A DNA stretch of 64,000 bases from Ascidiaceihabitans sp. (GTDB taxonomy: Bacteria > Pseudomonadota > Alphaproteobacteria > Rhodobacterales > Rhodobacteraceae), in NCBI GenBank assembly GCA_028825475.1, contig JAPKAB010000001.1, positions 62,001-126,000 of the forward strand, read 5' to 3'. The position numbers and the translations under genes are program-made. The notes under the pieces were generated by a model, which was not told the origin of the DNA, did not search any database, and worked only from the letters and a program-made list of their open reading frames with translations. Below are positions 35,918 to 44,286 of the stretch, piece after piece. Position 1 is the stretch's first letter, and each line of letters opens with the position of its first letter.

Positions 35918-37564
35918 ATGGCGCGCTATATTTTCATCACCGGCGGTGTTGTGTCTTCACTTGGCAAAGGCCTTGCCTCTGCTGCCCTTGGTGCGCTGCT
36001 TCAAGCCCGCGGCTTTTCCGTACGTCTGCGCAAACTTGATCCATACTTAAACGTCGATCCGGGCACGATGTCCCCGTTTGAACACGGCGAAGTGTTTGTG
36101 ACCGACGATGGGGCCGAAACCGATCTTGATCTGGGCCACTACGAACGCTTCACTGGTGTTCCTGCGCGCAACACGGACTCTGTCAGCTCTGGCCGCATCT
36201 ATTCTACCGTTTTGGAAAAAGAGCGCCGTGGCGATTATTTGGGTAAAACGATCCAAGTTGTGCCCCACGTCACCAACGAAATCAAAGAATTCTTGCACGT
36301 AGGCAATGACGAAGTTGACTTCATGCTGTGCGAAATCGGCGGAACTGTGGGCGACATCGAAGGACTGCCGTTCTTTGAAGCGATCCGCCAGTTCAACCAC
36401 GACCTGCCACGCGGGCAATCCATCTTTATGCACCTGACACTGCTGCCATACCTTGCGGCCTCTGGTGAATTGAAAACCAAACCGACACAGCACTCGGTCA
36501 AAGAATTGCAATCCATCGGGATCGCACCTGACATTTTGGTCTGCCGTTCGGAACACCCAATTCCTGAAAAGGAACGCGAGAAAATCGCGCTGTTCTGTAA
36601 CGTGCGCAAAGAGGCGGTTGTGGCCGCTTACGACCTTGATACCATCTATGACGCACCACTTGCCTATCACGCTCAAGGGCTGGATCAGGCTGTGCTGGAT
36701 GCCTTTGATATCTCCCCTGCCCCAAAACCTGACCTGACGGTTTGGCGCGATGTGTCTCAACGCGTGAACCAGCCAGAGGGCGAAGTGACAATCGCAATCG
36801 TTGGTAAATACACCCAACTTGAAGACGCTTATAAGTCCTTCAAAGAGGCGCTGACACACGGCGGCATGGCCAATCGCGTTAAGGTTAACGTGAAATGGGT
36901 CGACGCCGAGGTCTTTGACAAATCCGAAGACGTCGCACCGCACCTCGAAGGGTTCCACGCGATCCTAGTCCCTGGTGGCTTTGGTGAACGCGGAACTGAG
37001 GGCAAAATCAAAGCGGCGCAATTTGCCCGTGAACGTAACATCCCGTATTTCGGTATCTGTCTGGGCATGCAAATGGCCGTGATCGAGGCTGCGCGCAACG
37101 TGGCAGGCATCACTTCAGCCGGTTCCGAAGAATTTGACCACGAAGCAGGCAACAAACGCTTTGAGCCAGTGGTTTACCACCTCAAAGAATGGGTGCAGGG
37201 CAACGCCAAAGTCAGCCGCAAAGTCGGCGACGACAAAGGTGGCACCATGCGCCTTGGCGCCTATGACGCCACGCTTGTTGAGGGCAGCAAGGTCGCCGAA
37301 ATCTACGGCACCACATCTATCGATGAACGCCACCGCCACCGCTATGAGGTGGATGTGAAATACCGCAAACAGCTCGAAGATGCGGGCATGGTATTCTCAG
37401 GCATGTCACCAGATGGATCGCTGCCAGAAATCATCGAATGGCCAGACCACCCATGGTTCATTGGTGTGCAGTTCCATCCAGAACTTAAATCCAAACCCTT
37501 CGCCCCACACCCCTTGTTCAAGGACTTTGTACGGGCCGCGAAAGAAAACTCCCGTTTGGTATAA
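35918..37564 (+). CDS. pyrG: CTP synthase
   Basis: Makes CTP from UTP with glutamine or ammonia. The 548-residue protein has the N-terminal synthetase domain ([59 protein letters not shown]) and the C-terminal class I amidotransferase domain (nucleophile Cys in YFGICLGMQ, His-Glu in FHPELKSKP). GGGAG lies about nine bases before the ATG. A strong terminator follows. Confidence 0.98.
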   Translation: MARYIFITGGVVSSLGKGLASAALGALLQARGFSVRLRKLDPYLNVDPGTMSPFEHGEVFVTDDGAETDLDLGHYERFTGVPARNTDSVSSGRIYSTVLEKERRGDYLGKTIQVVPHVTNEIKEFLHVGNDEVDFMLCEIGGTVGDIEGLPFFEAIRQFNHDLPRGQSIFMHLTLLPYLAASGELKTKPTQHSVKELQSIGIAPDILVCRSEHPIPEKEREKIALFCNVRKEAVVAAYDLDTIYDAPLAYHAQGLDQAVLDAFDISPAPKPDLTVWRDVSQRVNQPEGEVTIAIVGKYTQLEDAYKSFKEALTHGGMANRVKVNVKWVDAEVFDKSEDVAPHLEGFHAILVPGGFGERGTEGKIKAAQFARERNIPYFGICLGMQMAVIEAARNVAGITSAGSEEFDHEAGNKRFEPVVYHLKEWVQGNAKVSRKVGDDKGGTMRLGAYDATLVEGSKVAEIYGTTSIDERHRHRYEVDVKYRKQLEDAGMVFSGMSPDGSLPEIIEWPDHPWFIGVQFHPELKSKPFAPHPLFKDFVRAAKENSRLV

Positions 37565-37570
37565 ACAATT

Positions 37571-37596
37571 AAAGGCCCGCAAATTGCGGGCCTTTT
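37571..37596 (+). terminator. Rho-independent terminator of pyrG
   Basis: AAAGGCCCGCA (37571-37581) and TGCGGGCCTTT (37585-37595) make an 11-bp stem with a three-base loop and a TTTT end. The upstream A-run also lets it serve the ACT-domain gene that converges from the right. Confidence 0.92.
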
Positions 37597-37615
37597 CTAC
37601 ATTCAAAGACACGGT

Positions 37616-38011
37616 TCAGCGCTTTGACATCTCCATCAACACAGTCATCGCATCCTGCTCGTGCCCATCAGGGACAAACAGGTGATCGTGGAAAAAGCCC
37701 GACACTGGATTAACGCCCATGTCATGCTTGGCCAACTCCGTCGCAATGCGGGCCATAAACCCAACGGCCTCCAGGGACGAATGGATATTCAGCGTAATCA
37801 TCCGGCATGGAAATTCATACGCCAGCCCCAATTGCTCTGCCTCTGACTTGAGCAAAATATAGGTGGTGCCCTCAGCCTCACCAAAAGTCATGCGTGGGAC
37901 AATGCCCATCAGGTCTTGGGGGGCTTTTATGGTGGTAAAGACATAAAGGCCTTCAACCAAAACTGCGGACAATGAGCGGATCAACTCATCCAAATTTGTT
38001 TCGCCTGACAT
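37616..38011 (-). CDS. ACT-domain protein (DUF2241-like)
   Basis: A 131-residue soluble protein made of a tandem ACT-like fold: EGLYVFTTIKAPQDLMGIVP, EGTTYILLKSEAEQLGL, then CRMITLNIHSSLEAVGFMAR and NPVSGFFHDHLFVP. The pattern matches the small amino-acid-sensing DUF2241/ACT_7 proteins. Start ATG 38011 has GGGAG ten bases upstream; the longer frame to 38104 lacks one. It probably binds a small ligand; partner unknown. It converges on pyrG and shares its terminator. Confidence 0.8.
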   Translation of the reverse strand: MSGETNLDELIRSLSAVLVEGLYVFTTIKAPQDLMGIVPRMTFGEAEGTTYILLKSEAEQLGLAYEFPCRMITLNIHSSLEAVGFMARIATELAKHDMGVNPVSGFFHDHLFVPDGHEQDAMTVLMEMSKR

Positions 38012-38355
38012 GTGGATTTGCTCCCTGAAACTAACGTTGAGGGACGGTATGCACGTGATAGCGAACCTGTCTAGAACGAAGATACAGCGACAACAATCTG
38101 GCAATCAAAACGGCAGATCTGCACATGACCTTGGCAAGGGCATCGTCTATCGGTTGATCAACGATGCGATCAACGCACCTCTATTCCCGTGACGGGTTAA
38201 CCCATTTTGTGGCTGTGATTTATTTTGCTCTGGAAACCATACCGCCATTTAGCTCGACGACATAAAGAGCTGGCACATCATGAGCCAATCATTACGTCAG
38301 CGCATTTGAAGCCAGTGTATATTGGATGGCAACTACGGGTTTACGCTCGAATAAA
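38012..38355. other. Gene-free stretch between ACT gene and Hint gene
   Basis: About 340 bp. It should hold the ACT gene promoter and the 3' end of the Hint transcript. I see one short GC hairpin (CCCGTGACGGG near 38187-38197) without a T-run and no convincing open frame, tRNA or repeat. Confidence 0.5.
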
Positions 38356-40212
38356 CTACCAGCGTTCCACCGCGAAGGACTGGTTGTTTTTCGCATGCCG
38401 CATAACCATCCTCTTGATAGTGTTACCTCTTTCAAGAAAAGGCCTGGCCTCAACTTGAAGGAAATCTCGATCAAGGATTTCGGGGAACAATGCCACAACC
38501 TCACTTCTCGCTTCTGCTGAGATCGATTTCAACGCCTGCGGTCCAAGATATAGGCTCTCTGATGGTAACCCGTTTGCGTAAACGATTTCATGGTGATCGA
38601 ACAGCAGATGAAAGTATGTTGTACCAATTGCACAATCCACGACATCAATGCCTTCAATCTCAACCAGCTTTTTCACTGGAACTAAGACTTCGTCAGTTTC
38701 AAACATCCGCTTTATGATTTTCGAGGACATAAGGACGCGATGTTGTGGAGATAACTCAAGATCGCGCTTAGGGAATCCATTGCCCATGGCACCTTCAGAA
38801 ATACGGATTGGACGTAATTTTGGTGCCACCGTCAGATCAATAGCATCCAGTTTGCGGCATCCAATCCAGCGGATTGGCTGCATGCCACGGTCAAGGGTTT
38901 TGACCAGATCACCGACCTTCAGCGTTTCGACCGCTACTTCACCACGGTCTGTTTGAATAAGGCAACCAGGCGTAAAGCAAGTGATTAAATTTTCGATTTC
39001 ACTAAAGTTTACAACCTGCCCGCTATCAAATGTTGCGGTACCACTGGTTGAGTCACCATCGGCGTCAGTTGTTTCGGTAAGGGTAAACTCACCCAGTCCC
39101 GTTAAATCGAGGGTATCGTAATCTGTGTTACCAGGGCCTGTGCCGGTATCACCATCAATCGTAACAATATTAGAACTAGAGCTACTAGTTTGCGTAAAAT
39201 CTAAGGTGAAGGTGTCAGCACCAAGGCCCCCATCCGCAACATCGCCGACGCCAGCAGTAATAAAATCACTGCCGGAGTCACCATTAATAATATCGACGCC
39301 GTTGTCACCGTTTAGGGTGTCAGAGCTATTGCCACCTGAAATAGTGTCATCACCACTACCACCTGAAATACTATCATCGCCACCATCACCAGACACAGAA
39401 TCAGATCCTGCACCGCCAAAGATGCTATCAGCGCCACCGCCACCGGAAACTGTATCGTTGCCGCCTTCGGCATAAATAAGGTCATCCCCATCGCTGACTA
39501 TGACACCACCTGCAGGCAATGTGCCGTCACCTTCGATCGTGTCGTCGTCAGCACCCCCGTAAATAGTATCGTTGCCACCACCGCCAATAATGCTATCTTC
39601 GTTAGCAACACCTACACCAGAAACCGCATCGTTGTTGTCGACCATGTCCCCATCTGGATCGCCAGTATAGGCAACATTTATTAGGTCATTGCCTGTCGTG
39701 CCTTCAACAATACCGTCTTGGGCTAATGCATCACTTGCACGGATTTCAACCAACGCGCCATTGCCACCGGAGCCCGTTGTCGCAAGCGCGATTGTATCAA
39801 TCGGCATATTGAACTGCAGGATAGTACTGTTTTCAACATTGACATCATCGCCGACAAGGTCGCCAACGCCATTGATCGTACCATTGCCTGTTGCGACGAC
39901 TGTAACTTGTCCGTTGGCAATCAAGGTGTTCAGATTGACATCAACGCCGTTGATCAGAAAATCAATATTTTCGACGACATTCTGGGCATTTACATTAATT
40001 TGGAACCCAGAAATTGTTTGGTCGAAAGTGTAAGTGTAGGTTTCAGGGCTTTCGGAACCATTGCCCAGCCAATAGTTGGTGCCATCAATGTCGCCGTAAC
40101 CAGCACCGTAAGTGTCTAAAGCACCGCCCACTGCAGAAGCAGTATAATTTACAGTCGTACCACCAGCAGTAAAGCTGCCGCTTGCGCCGGTCAGTTCGTA
40201 TGTAAATGCCAT
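38356..40212 (-). CDS. RTX-repeat protein with C-terminal Hint domain
   Basis: A 618-residue secreted-type protein. Residues 1-200 are a beta-rich Thr/Asn/Gly region without a Sec signal. About 225-330 hold RTX calcium-binding nonapeptides (GGGGNDTIYGGADDDTIEGD, GGSGDDTISGG), used for type I secretion and calcium folding. About 400-560 is a Hint domain: the self-splicing-type start CFTPGCLIQTDRGEVAVETL, VGDLVKTLDRGMQPIRWIG, ELSPQHRVLM and FHLLFDHHEIVYANGLPSES. GGAGG stands about nine bases before ATG 40212; the frame runs to 40227. Hint-RTX proteins are common in roseobacters and may self-cleave at the Cys. No type I exporter is adjacent. Confidence 0.9.
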   Translation of the reverse strand: MAFTYELTGASGSFTAGGTTVNYTASAVGGALDTYGAGYGDIDGTNYWLGNGSESPETYTYTFDQTISGFQINVNAQNVVENIDFLINGVDVNLNTLIANGQVTVVATGNGTINGVGDLVGDDVNVENSTILQFNMPIDTIALATTGSGGNGALVEIRASDALAQDGIVEGTTGNDLINVAYTGDPDGDMVDNNDAVSGVGVANEDSIIGGGGNDTIYGGADDDTIEGDGTLPAGGVIVSDGDDLIYAEGGNDTVSGGGGADSIFGGAGSDSVSGDGGDDSISGGSGDDTISGGNSSDTLNGDNGVDIINGDSGSDFITAGVGDVADGGLGADTFTLDFTQTSSSSSNIVTIDGDTGTGPGNTDYDTLDLTGLGEFTLTETTDADGDSTSGTATFDSGQVVNFSEIENLITCFTPGCLIQTDRGEVAVETLKVGDLVKTLDRGMQPIRWIGCRKLDAIDLTVAPKLRPIRISEGAMGNGFPKRDLELSPQHRVLMSSKIIKRMFETDEVLVPVKKLVEIEGIDVVDCAIGTTYFHLLFDHHEIVYANGLPSESLYLGPQALKSISAEARSEVVALFPEILDRDFLQVEARPFLERGNTIKRMVMRHAKNNQSFAVERW

Positions 40213-40827
40213 TCCGGTGCCCTCCATTTAGGTGTAGACTGCGACCTAAAGCTTAAGATCACTTGAATTAGATACGCACACATGCGCTCAGCGAAAATGC
40301 GCAGAGCTTAGTGCTCTGTCACATTGAGTAGAATGAAAGTAAGCGCTCTGAGGGTTGGGGCACTCTTTAACACGAGACTTTTACATAACGACCTGGTTCA
40401 AATTCGGTTATCAACTTAAGTTGCGACTTCATCCATCGCCGCGTCAGAGAGTAATTTTATTTCACTTTTTCCCTTTAATATCAACTTTACCCGGCGATCA
40501 GCGCTGTTATCTTTTGACCTATTCTACTGTCAGAATTTGGACACTTCCTTTAGCACTGAAACGGTACTTTGTTCATTATCTAATGCCCTGAAAATGTGGC
40601 CCAAAAACGGCCCAAGAAGGGAAATAGCGTGGCTTTCGCATTCCTCAAAGGAATGTTCGCGCCGTGTTATAAAAACAACTCCACTGCTGCACGCCCTACA
40701 GAAGCCTTAACCTAGGGGAACAAAACTATGTAAATCCGCGAAACAATGCGCATTTATTACCGAATCCAATTGTATCCTGAAGCCCCCACCCCATATCCTT
40801 CGGTAATGCATTTATCGGGGCCCATTT
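40213..40827. other. 615-bp divergent intergenic region, Hint gene / sbtA
   Basis: AT-rich spacer with promoters for both neighbours. A hairpin CAGAGC-TTAGT-GCTCTG occurs near 40303-40319. A 28-codon frame starts at GTG about 40629 (GGG upstream) but has no support beyond its ribosome site. I see no tRNA or mobile element. Confidence 0.5.
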
Positions 40828-41805
40828 ATGAATTATCTTGATCTCGCGCTGGCCAACCTTGGCTCACCCCTTATTCTGGCTTTTGCCCTTGGATTGTTCG
40901 CATCCCTCGCCCGATCAGACCTTAGTATTCCCGAAGCAGCCGCTAAATTCCTGTCGATCTACCTGCTTTTCGCCATTGGATTTAAGGGTGGGGTAAGCGT
41001 TTCCCTACACGGTATTGATCTGGCCATTGGGACCAGCCTGATTGCTGGTATTTTCCTATCCGCCGCCCTGCCAATAATCGCCTTCGGTATGTTGCGCGTC
41101 ATGACCAAACTGGACCGCACCAACGCCGCTGCCGTCGCGGGACACTACGGTTCGATCTCAATCGTGACCTTTGTGGCGGCGACCTCGGTCCTTGAGAGCC
41201 TTGGAATGGAATCCGAGGGCTACATGGTTGCCGTCGCCGCCGCGATGGAAGCCCCCGCGATCCTATCCGCCCTTTGGTTGATCAGCACAGGTTCTAAATC
41301 CGAGGCCCGCATGGACGCAACCCTATGGCGTGAAATCATGCTGAACGGGTCGATCGTTTTGCTGGTTGGTGCCTTCATCATCGGGATGGTCACTGGCCCC
41401 GAAGGACTGAAAGAGATCGAAGCGTTCATTGTTGCCCCGTTCAAGGGCGTCTTGTGCCTCTTCCTGCTGGATATGGGGCTGATCGCGGGCCGTGGATTAC
41501 GCGAAAGCCGTGGCATCATATCGCTCGGCCTTGTTGCCTTTGGCATCTTAATGCCCATCGTTGGCTCACTCGTGGGTGTCGTGGTCGGCATGGTCCTTGG
41601 GCTGTCCACAGGCGGCGTGTTCCTGTTCATGGTGCTGTCAGCCTCCGCCTCCTACATCGCTGTACCAGCCGCCATGCGCGTCGCTGTGCCCGAAGCCAAC
41701 CCCAGCGTTTACCTGACCCTATCGCTGGGCATCACATTCCCATTCAACCTAACGCTTGGCCTGCCACTTTACCTTGGCCTCGCCACAGCCATGACCGGAG
41801 GATAA
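40828..41805 (+). CDS. sbtA: SbtA-like sodium-dependent bicarbonate transporter
   Basis: A 325-residue inner-membrane protein of the SbtA family (formerly DUF897), known in cyanobacteria as a sodium/bicarbonate symporter. It has about ten membrane segments in two inverted halves. The family blocks GFKGGVSVSL, VAGHYGSISIVTFVAATSVL and, near the end, SASASYIAVPAAMRVAVPEANPSVYL are clear. GGGG lies about eight bases before the ATG. The SbtB-like regulator gene starts 5 bp downstream with its ribosome site inside this gene. No carboxysome or RuBisCO genes are in the window, so its use (anaplerosis, pH or carbonic anhydrase supply) is unknown. Confidence 0.88.
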   Translation: MNYLDLALANLGSPLILAFALGLFASLARSDLSIPEAAAKFLSIYLLFAIGFKGGVSVSLHGIDLAIGTSLIAGIFLSAALPIIAFGMLRVMTKLDRTNAAAVAGHYGSISIVTFVAATSVLESLGMESEGYMVAVAAAMEAPAILSALWLISTGSKSEARMDATLWREIMLNGSIVLLVGAFIIGMVTGPEGLKEIEAFIVAPFKGVLCLFLLDMGLIAGRGLRESRGIISLGLVAFGILMPIVGSLVGVVVGMVLGLSTGGVFLFMVLSASASYIAVPAAMRVAVPEANPSVYLTLSLGITFPFNLTLGLPLYLGLATAMTGG

Positions 41806-41809
41806 GCCA

Positions 41810-42121
41810 ATGCAAACCCATCCAGCCAAACGCGTCGCCATCATTATCGAGGCACCAATGGAACGCCGCCTGCGCACGACGCTTGAGGCCGCGGACGTGA
41901 CAGGGTTCACCATCGTACCGGTCCTTGGTGGATCAGGGCGGTCCGGCCCATGGAGCCGCGAAGGACAAGTGGGACGCGCAGGGGGAATGGTGCAAGTGAT
42001 CTGCGTTGTGCACCCTGATCGGTTGCCAAAGCTGTTAGAAAGCCTATCAGACGTGATCGAACGCCACATCGGCGTCGTCACCATAAGCGACTGCGAAGTG
42101 CTACGTGCAGAAAGGTTTTAA
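41810..42121 (+). CDS. sbtB: SbtB-like PII-family regulator
   Basis: A 103-residue PII-fold protein paired with SbtA. The ferredoxin-like betas are VAIIIEAPMERRLRTTLEA and MVQVICVVHPDRLPKLLESL; the T-loop reads VLGGSGRSGPWSREGQVG, the SbtB signature rather than the GlnB type. There is no C-terminal CGPxGC redox loop, so it resembles the short SbtB form. SbtB binds adenyl nucleotides (cAMP, AMP, ADP, ATP) and blocks SbtA. GGAGG stands 8 bases before the ATG. The gene is followed by a GNAT gene after 3 bp. Confidence 0.88.
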   Translation: MQTHPAKRVAIIIEAPMERRLRTTLEAADVTGFTIVPVLGGSGRSGPWSREGQVGRAGGMVQVICVVHPDRLPKLLESLSDVIERHIGVVTISDCEVLRAERF

Positions 42122-42124
42122 ATT

Positions 42125-42589
42125 GTGTTGATCCGTGAAGCAAAACCAGAAGATGCCAAAGGCCTAAGCGCTTTTTTACAAGAGCTAAGCGCCCTTGGCA
42201 AACGCACAATGCCCAGTGATGAAGACTATGTCAGCAACAATTACATAGCGCATCCAGATTACATCTTGTGCACAGTCGCGCAGGACCACGACGGCACTTT
42301 GCTTGGCCTGCAAATCCTGAAACACGCCAGCATCGACAATATCTACGGGGTCACACCGGGCTGGGGCATCATCGGAACCCACGTCAGCCCCCACGCCGCT
42401 CGGCGCGGTGTCGGCAAAGCGCTGTTCGCCTCGACCAAAGCCGCAGCGATCAACGCAAAGCTACAGAAAATAGATGCAACAATCGGGGACACGAACCCCG
42501 AAGGGTTGGCCTACTATGAAGCCATGGGATTTCGCAGCTATAAATCAGAAAATGGCAAAACCAGTAAATGCTACGTGGTCAGCACTTAA
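42125..42589 (+). CDS. GNAT-family N-acetyltransferase
   Basis: A 154-residue acetyl-CoA-dependent acetyltransferase. The acetyl-CoA loop is GTHVSPHAARRGVGKALFAS, followed by ATIGDTNPEGLAYYEAMGF, the usual motif B with Asn and Tyr. Start is GTG 42125, 3 bp after sbtB, so it is in the sbtAB operon. Substrate unknown; a link to SbtAB function is only positional. Its end overlaps the convergent oxygenase gene by 4 bp. Confidence 0.85.
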   Translation: MLIREAKPEDAKGLSAFLQELSALGKRTMPSDEDYVSNNYIAHPDYILCTVAQDHDGTLLGLQILKHASIDNIYGVTPGWGIIGTHVSPHAARRGVGKALFASTKAAAINAKLQKIDATIGDTNPEGLAYYEAMGFRSYKSENGKTSKCYVVST

Positions 42590-43206
42590 CCCCAACCATA
42601 GTTAAAGCTAATGCTGATCCGCTCGTCTTCGGCCATGTTCACCGGCACCTCGTGACGCAGCCAGCTTTCCCATAACAACACATCGCCCACATCAGGAGCC
42701 ACGTAAAAGAAGCTGCGCATCTCGTCGCGGGCATCCTTTTTGCGCACCGGCGCGGCCATCATCATGGCGGAACGGGGGTCTTCAAATTTGATCGCGCTGG
42801 TGTCGGTGGGCATGTTCACATAGGTCGTGCCGCTGATCACGCTGTGCGGATGAATATGGGATGTATGCACGCCACCTTGGGGCAGAATGTTGATCCACAA
42901 TGAATCCAACGTGATCTTCTTATCATCCAGATCAAAATCCAGATCTTTGACAAAGGCAGCCACGTGCTTGTCCAAAACCTTGATTAAATCGGCAAAGATA
43001 GGAAAGCGCCAGCCAAGGTCGGTCAAAGAGGCATAACTGGTATAGCCAGGAAAGCCGTTCTCCTCGCACCATTCTTGGCCTGCTTCATCGTCATTGGCGA
43101 TGGACCAGCAAGAGTTTTCAAGTTCGTCGCGATCCACAGCCTTGCCCATTTCAGACAATTGAGCGCGGTAAAGACGGGTGACAAAGAGTGTTTTTATATC
43201 TGACAT
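42586..43206 (-). CDS. 2-oxoglutarate/Fe(II)-dependent oxygenase, TIGR02466-like
   Basis: A 206-residue protein resembling the TIGR02466 family of putative 2OG-Fe(II) oxygenases. The putative metal site is HTSHIHPHSVISGTTYVNMP with a later LRHEVPVNMAEDERISISFN (second His and the Arg for 2-oxoglutarate). Trp-rich blocks LDSLWINIL and LLWESWL also fit. The product is soluble and lacks a signal. Substrate unknown; phage and cyanobacterial relatives exist. It converges on the GNAT gene with a 4-bp overlap. Confidence 0.75.
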   Translation of the reverse strand: MSDIKTLFVTRLYRAQLSEMGKAVDRDELENSCWSIANDDEAGQEWCEENGFPGYTSYASLTDLGWRFPIFADLIKVLDKHVAAFVKDLDFDLDDKKITLDSLWINILPQGGVHTSHIHPHSVISGTTYVNMPTDTSAIKFEDPRSAMMMAAPVRKKDARDEMRSFFYVAPDVGDVLLWESWLRHEVPVNMAEDERISISFNYGWG

Positions 43207-43346
43207 ACGGGGTGTTTATATGAGGTTCATGGGGATGGCGAGAGGGGGCCCTTAGGAACACCTCACTTGGATACGGAGCTCGAAAATAGGCGAAAACCTC
43301 AGATCAATTAATCAAGCTCAATTCGATAGCCCTACAGATTTGTTTT

Positions 43347-43739
43347 CTAAAGGGTATCTAACGATATTTTCCGAATAGCCCGCCGAAGGATTACCGGCGA
43401 GGCAACCATACAAAGACATAAAAAGCCACTCATAATGCTAGCCCTATAATCCGTAGGTACACTAGCATATTCGGCTAAATATAAGTTGCCTTGAAAAGAC
43501 GTATAAAAATCAAAAAGGACGACAATAAACAAAAAGAAGCCAAGCACGGCACCGTGTCCACCAATGTTAATTTCCTCTTTGTCCGTTATATAAATTATCG
43601 CAAACGTTCCTAGAGCACCGAAAACACCAGTGCTCAACCCGAACACGTTGTTACCAAAAATGTTAACCACTCCCATAACTGTGGTGGCACCATCCCAAAA
43701 TGCTAAACACAAGGCAGCAAAAGCTACGAACTGCCACAT
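43347..43739 (-). CDS. Four-helix membrane protein of unknown function
   Basis: A 130-residue protein with hydrophobic segments FVAFAALCLAFWDGATTVMG, STGVFGALGTFAIIYI, GAVLGFFLFIVVLFDFYTSF and MSGFLCLCMVASPVIL. Two segments carry a similar D-x-x-T pattern (FWDGATTVMG and LFDFYTSFQG), which suggests an internal repeat. I chose ATG 43739 because GGTGGG stands 7 bases upstream, giving TGATATG with the preceding stop; a GTG at 43751 is the alternative. The sequence is AT-rich relative to neighbours. No family recognised. Confidence 0.6.
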   Translation of the reverse strand: MWQFVAFAALCLAFWDGATTVMGVVNIFGNNVFGLSTGVFGALGTFAIIYITDKEEINIGGHGAVLGFFLFIVVLFDFYTSFQGNLYLAEYASVPTDYRASIMSGFLCLCMVASPVILRRAIRKISLDTL

Positions 43740-43740
43740 A

Positions 43741-43959
43741 TCAGTTCCCACCTACGAAAAAGTAAAGAAACAATGCTGCAGAAAATGCCCCACCTATATA
43801 TACGAACCCAATCAATGAACCCGCACTCGGAAACCACTTTTTATTCGGTTCGCTTTTAGACATGCGCTCGAGTTCGTTGAGCGACGATCTATCCAGTTGT
43901 TCACTCGGAATCTCTATTACGAATGCTCCACGGACTTTCTTCACAGACACCTTGGACAT
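43741..43959 (-). CDS. Small single-pass membrane protein of unknown function
   Basis: A 72-residue protein. The N-terminal 45 residues are soluble and charged (SKVSVKKVRGAFVIEIPSEQ), the end is one membrane helix (AGSLIGFVYIGGAFSAALFL). AGG lies about nine bases before the ATG. It is followed after one base by the four-helix gene, so the two are a coupled pair. Function unknown. The pair is isolated between the oxygenase gene and the Hsp70 remnant. Confidence 0.55.
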   Translation of the reverse strand: MSKVSVKKVRGAFVIEIPSEQLDRSSLNELERMSKSEPNKKWFPSAGSLIGFVYIGGAFSAALFLYFFVGGN

Positions 43960-44113
43960 TTGACAAATACCTAACCCTATAATCTCTCAAACCCTAGCAC
44001 CGAAATGCCGAATTGCAACCATAACAAAATCATCTAGTTACCCGCGCTAAAGGAGCCGAAACAGTTAATATCACCTTCGAAATCGGAGACATACCTTCCT
44101 TCGAAAAGCTCAC

Positions 44114-44269
44114 CTATCCCCGCCCAGACGCAATCGCCAATCCGTCCGTCACCGCCGTGAACACCTCCGTAAACGAGTGCTCAGCCTCCAGAAACTGCGC
44201 CTTCATCGTGTCCGACACCAGCGTTAGAAAACTCGTCCCGCCCACGCAAATCACGCGCTCGACGTCGCC
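44114..44269 (-). pseudogene. Truncated duplicate of the 3' end of the Hsp70-like gene
   Basis: In the minus-strand frame these 156 bp encode 51 residues plus a stop (GDVERVICVGGTSFLTLVSD, then TMKAQFLEAEHSFTEVFTAV, ending TDGLAIASGRG and TAG). The same segment ends the intact Hsp70 gene at 47511-47666. By my alignment 45 of 51 residues and about 135 of 153 bases agree (about 88%). No start codon or upstream homology exists, so it is a dead fragment. It lies in the same direction as the intact copy, making a pair of direct repeats about 3.4 kb apart. Confidence 0.9.
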
Positions 44270-44286
44270 ACCCTTTTACCAACAGG

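Noticed and set aside
36047-36958. 303-residue frame opposite pyrG
   Set aside because: Shadow of a strongly conserved gene; no recognisable protein and no start signal.
38356-40212. Intein inside the RTX protein
   Set aside because: The Hint block is C-terminal with no second extein and no clear His-Asn end, so it is a Hint-type autoprocessing domain rather than an intein.
40629-40715. 28-codon frame with a ribosome site before sbtA
   Set aside because: Too short to judge; only a GGG motif supports it and no homologue is known to me.
43347-43959. Toxin-antitoxin pair
   Set aside because: The small/larger pair is membrane-bound without any known toxin or antitoxin motif.
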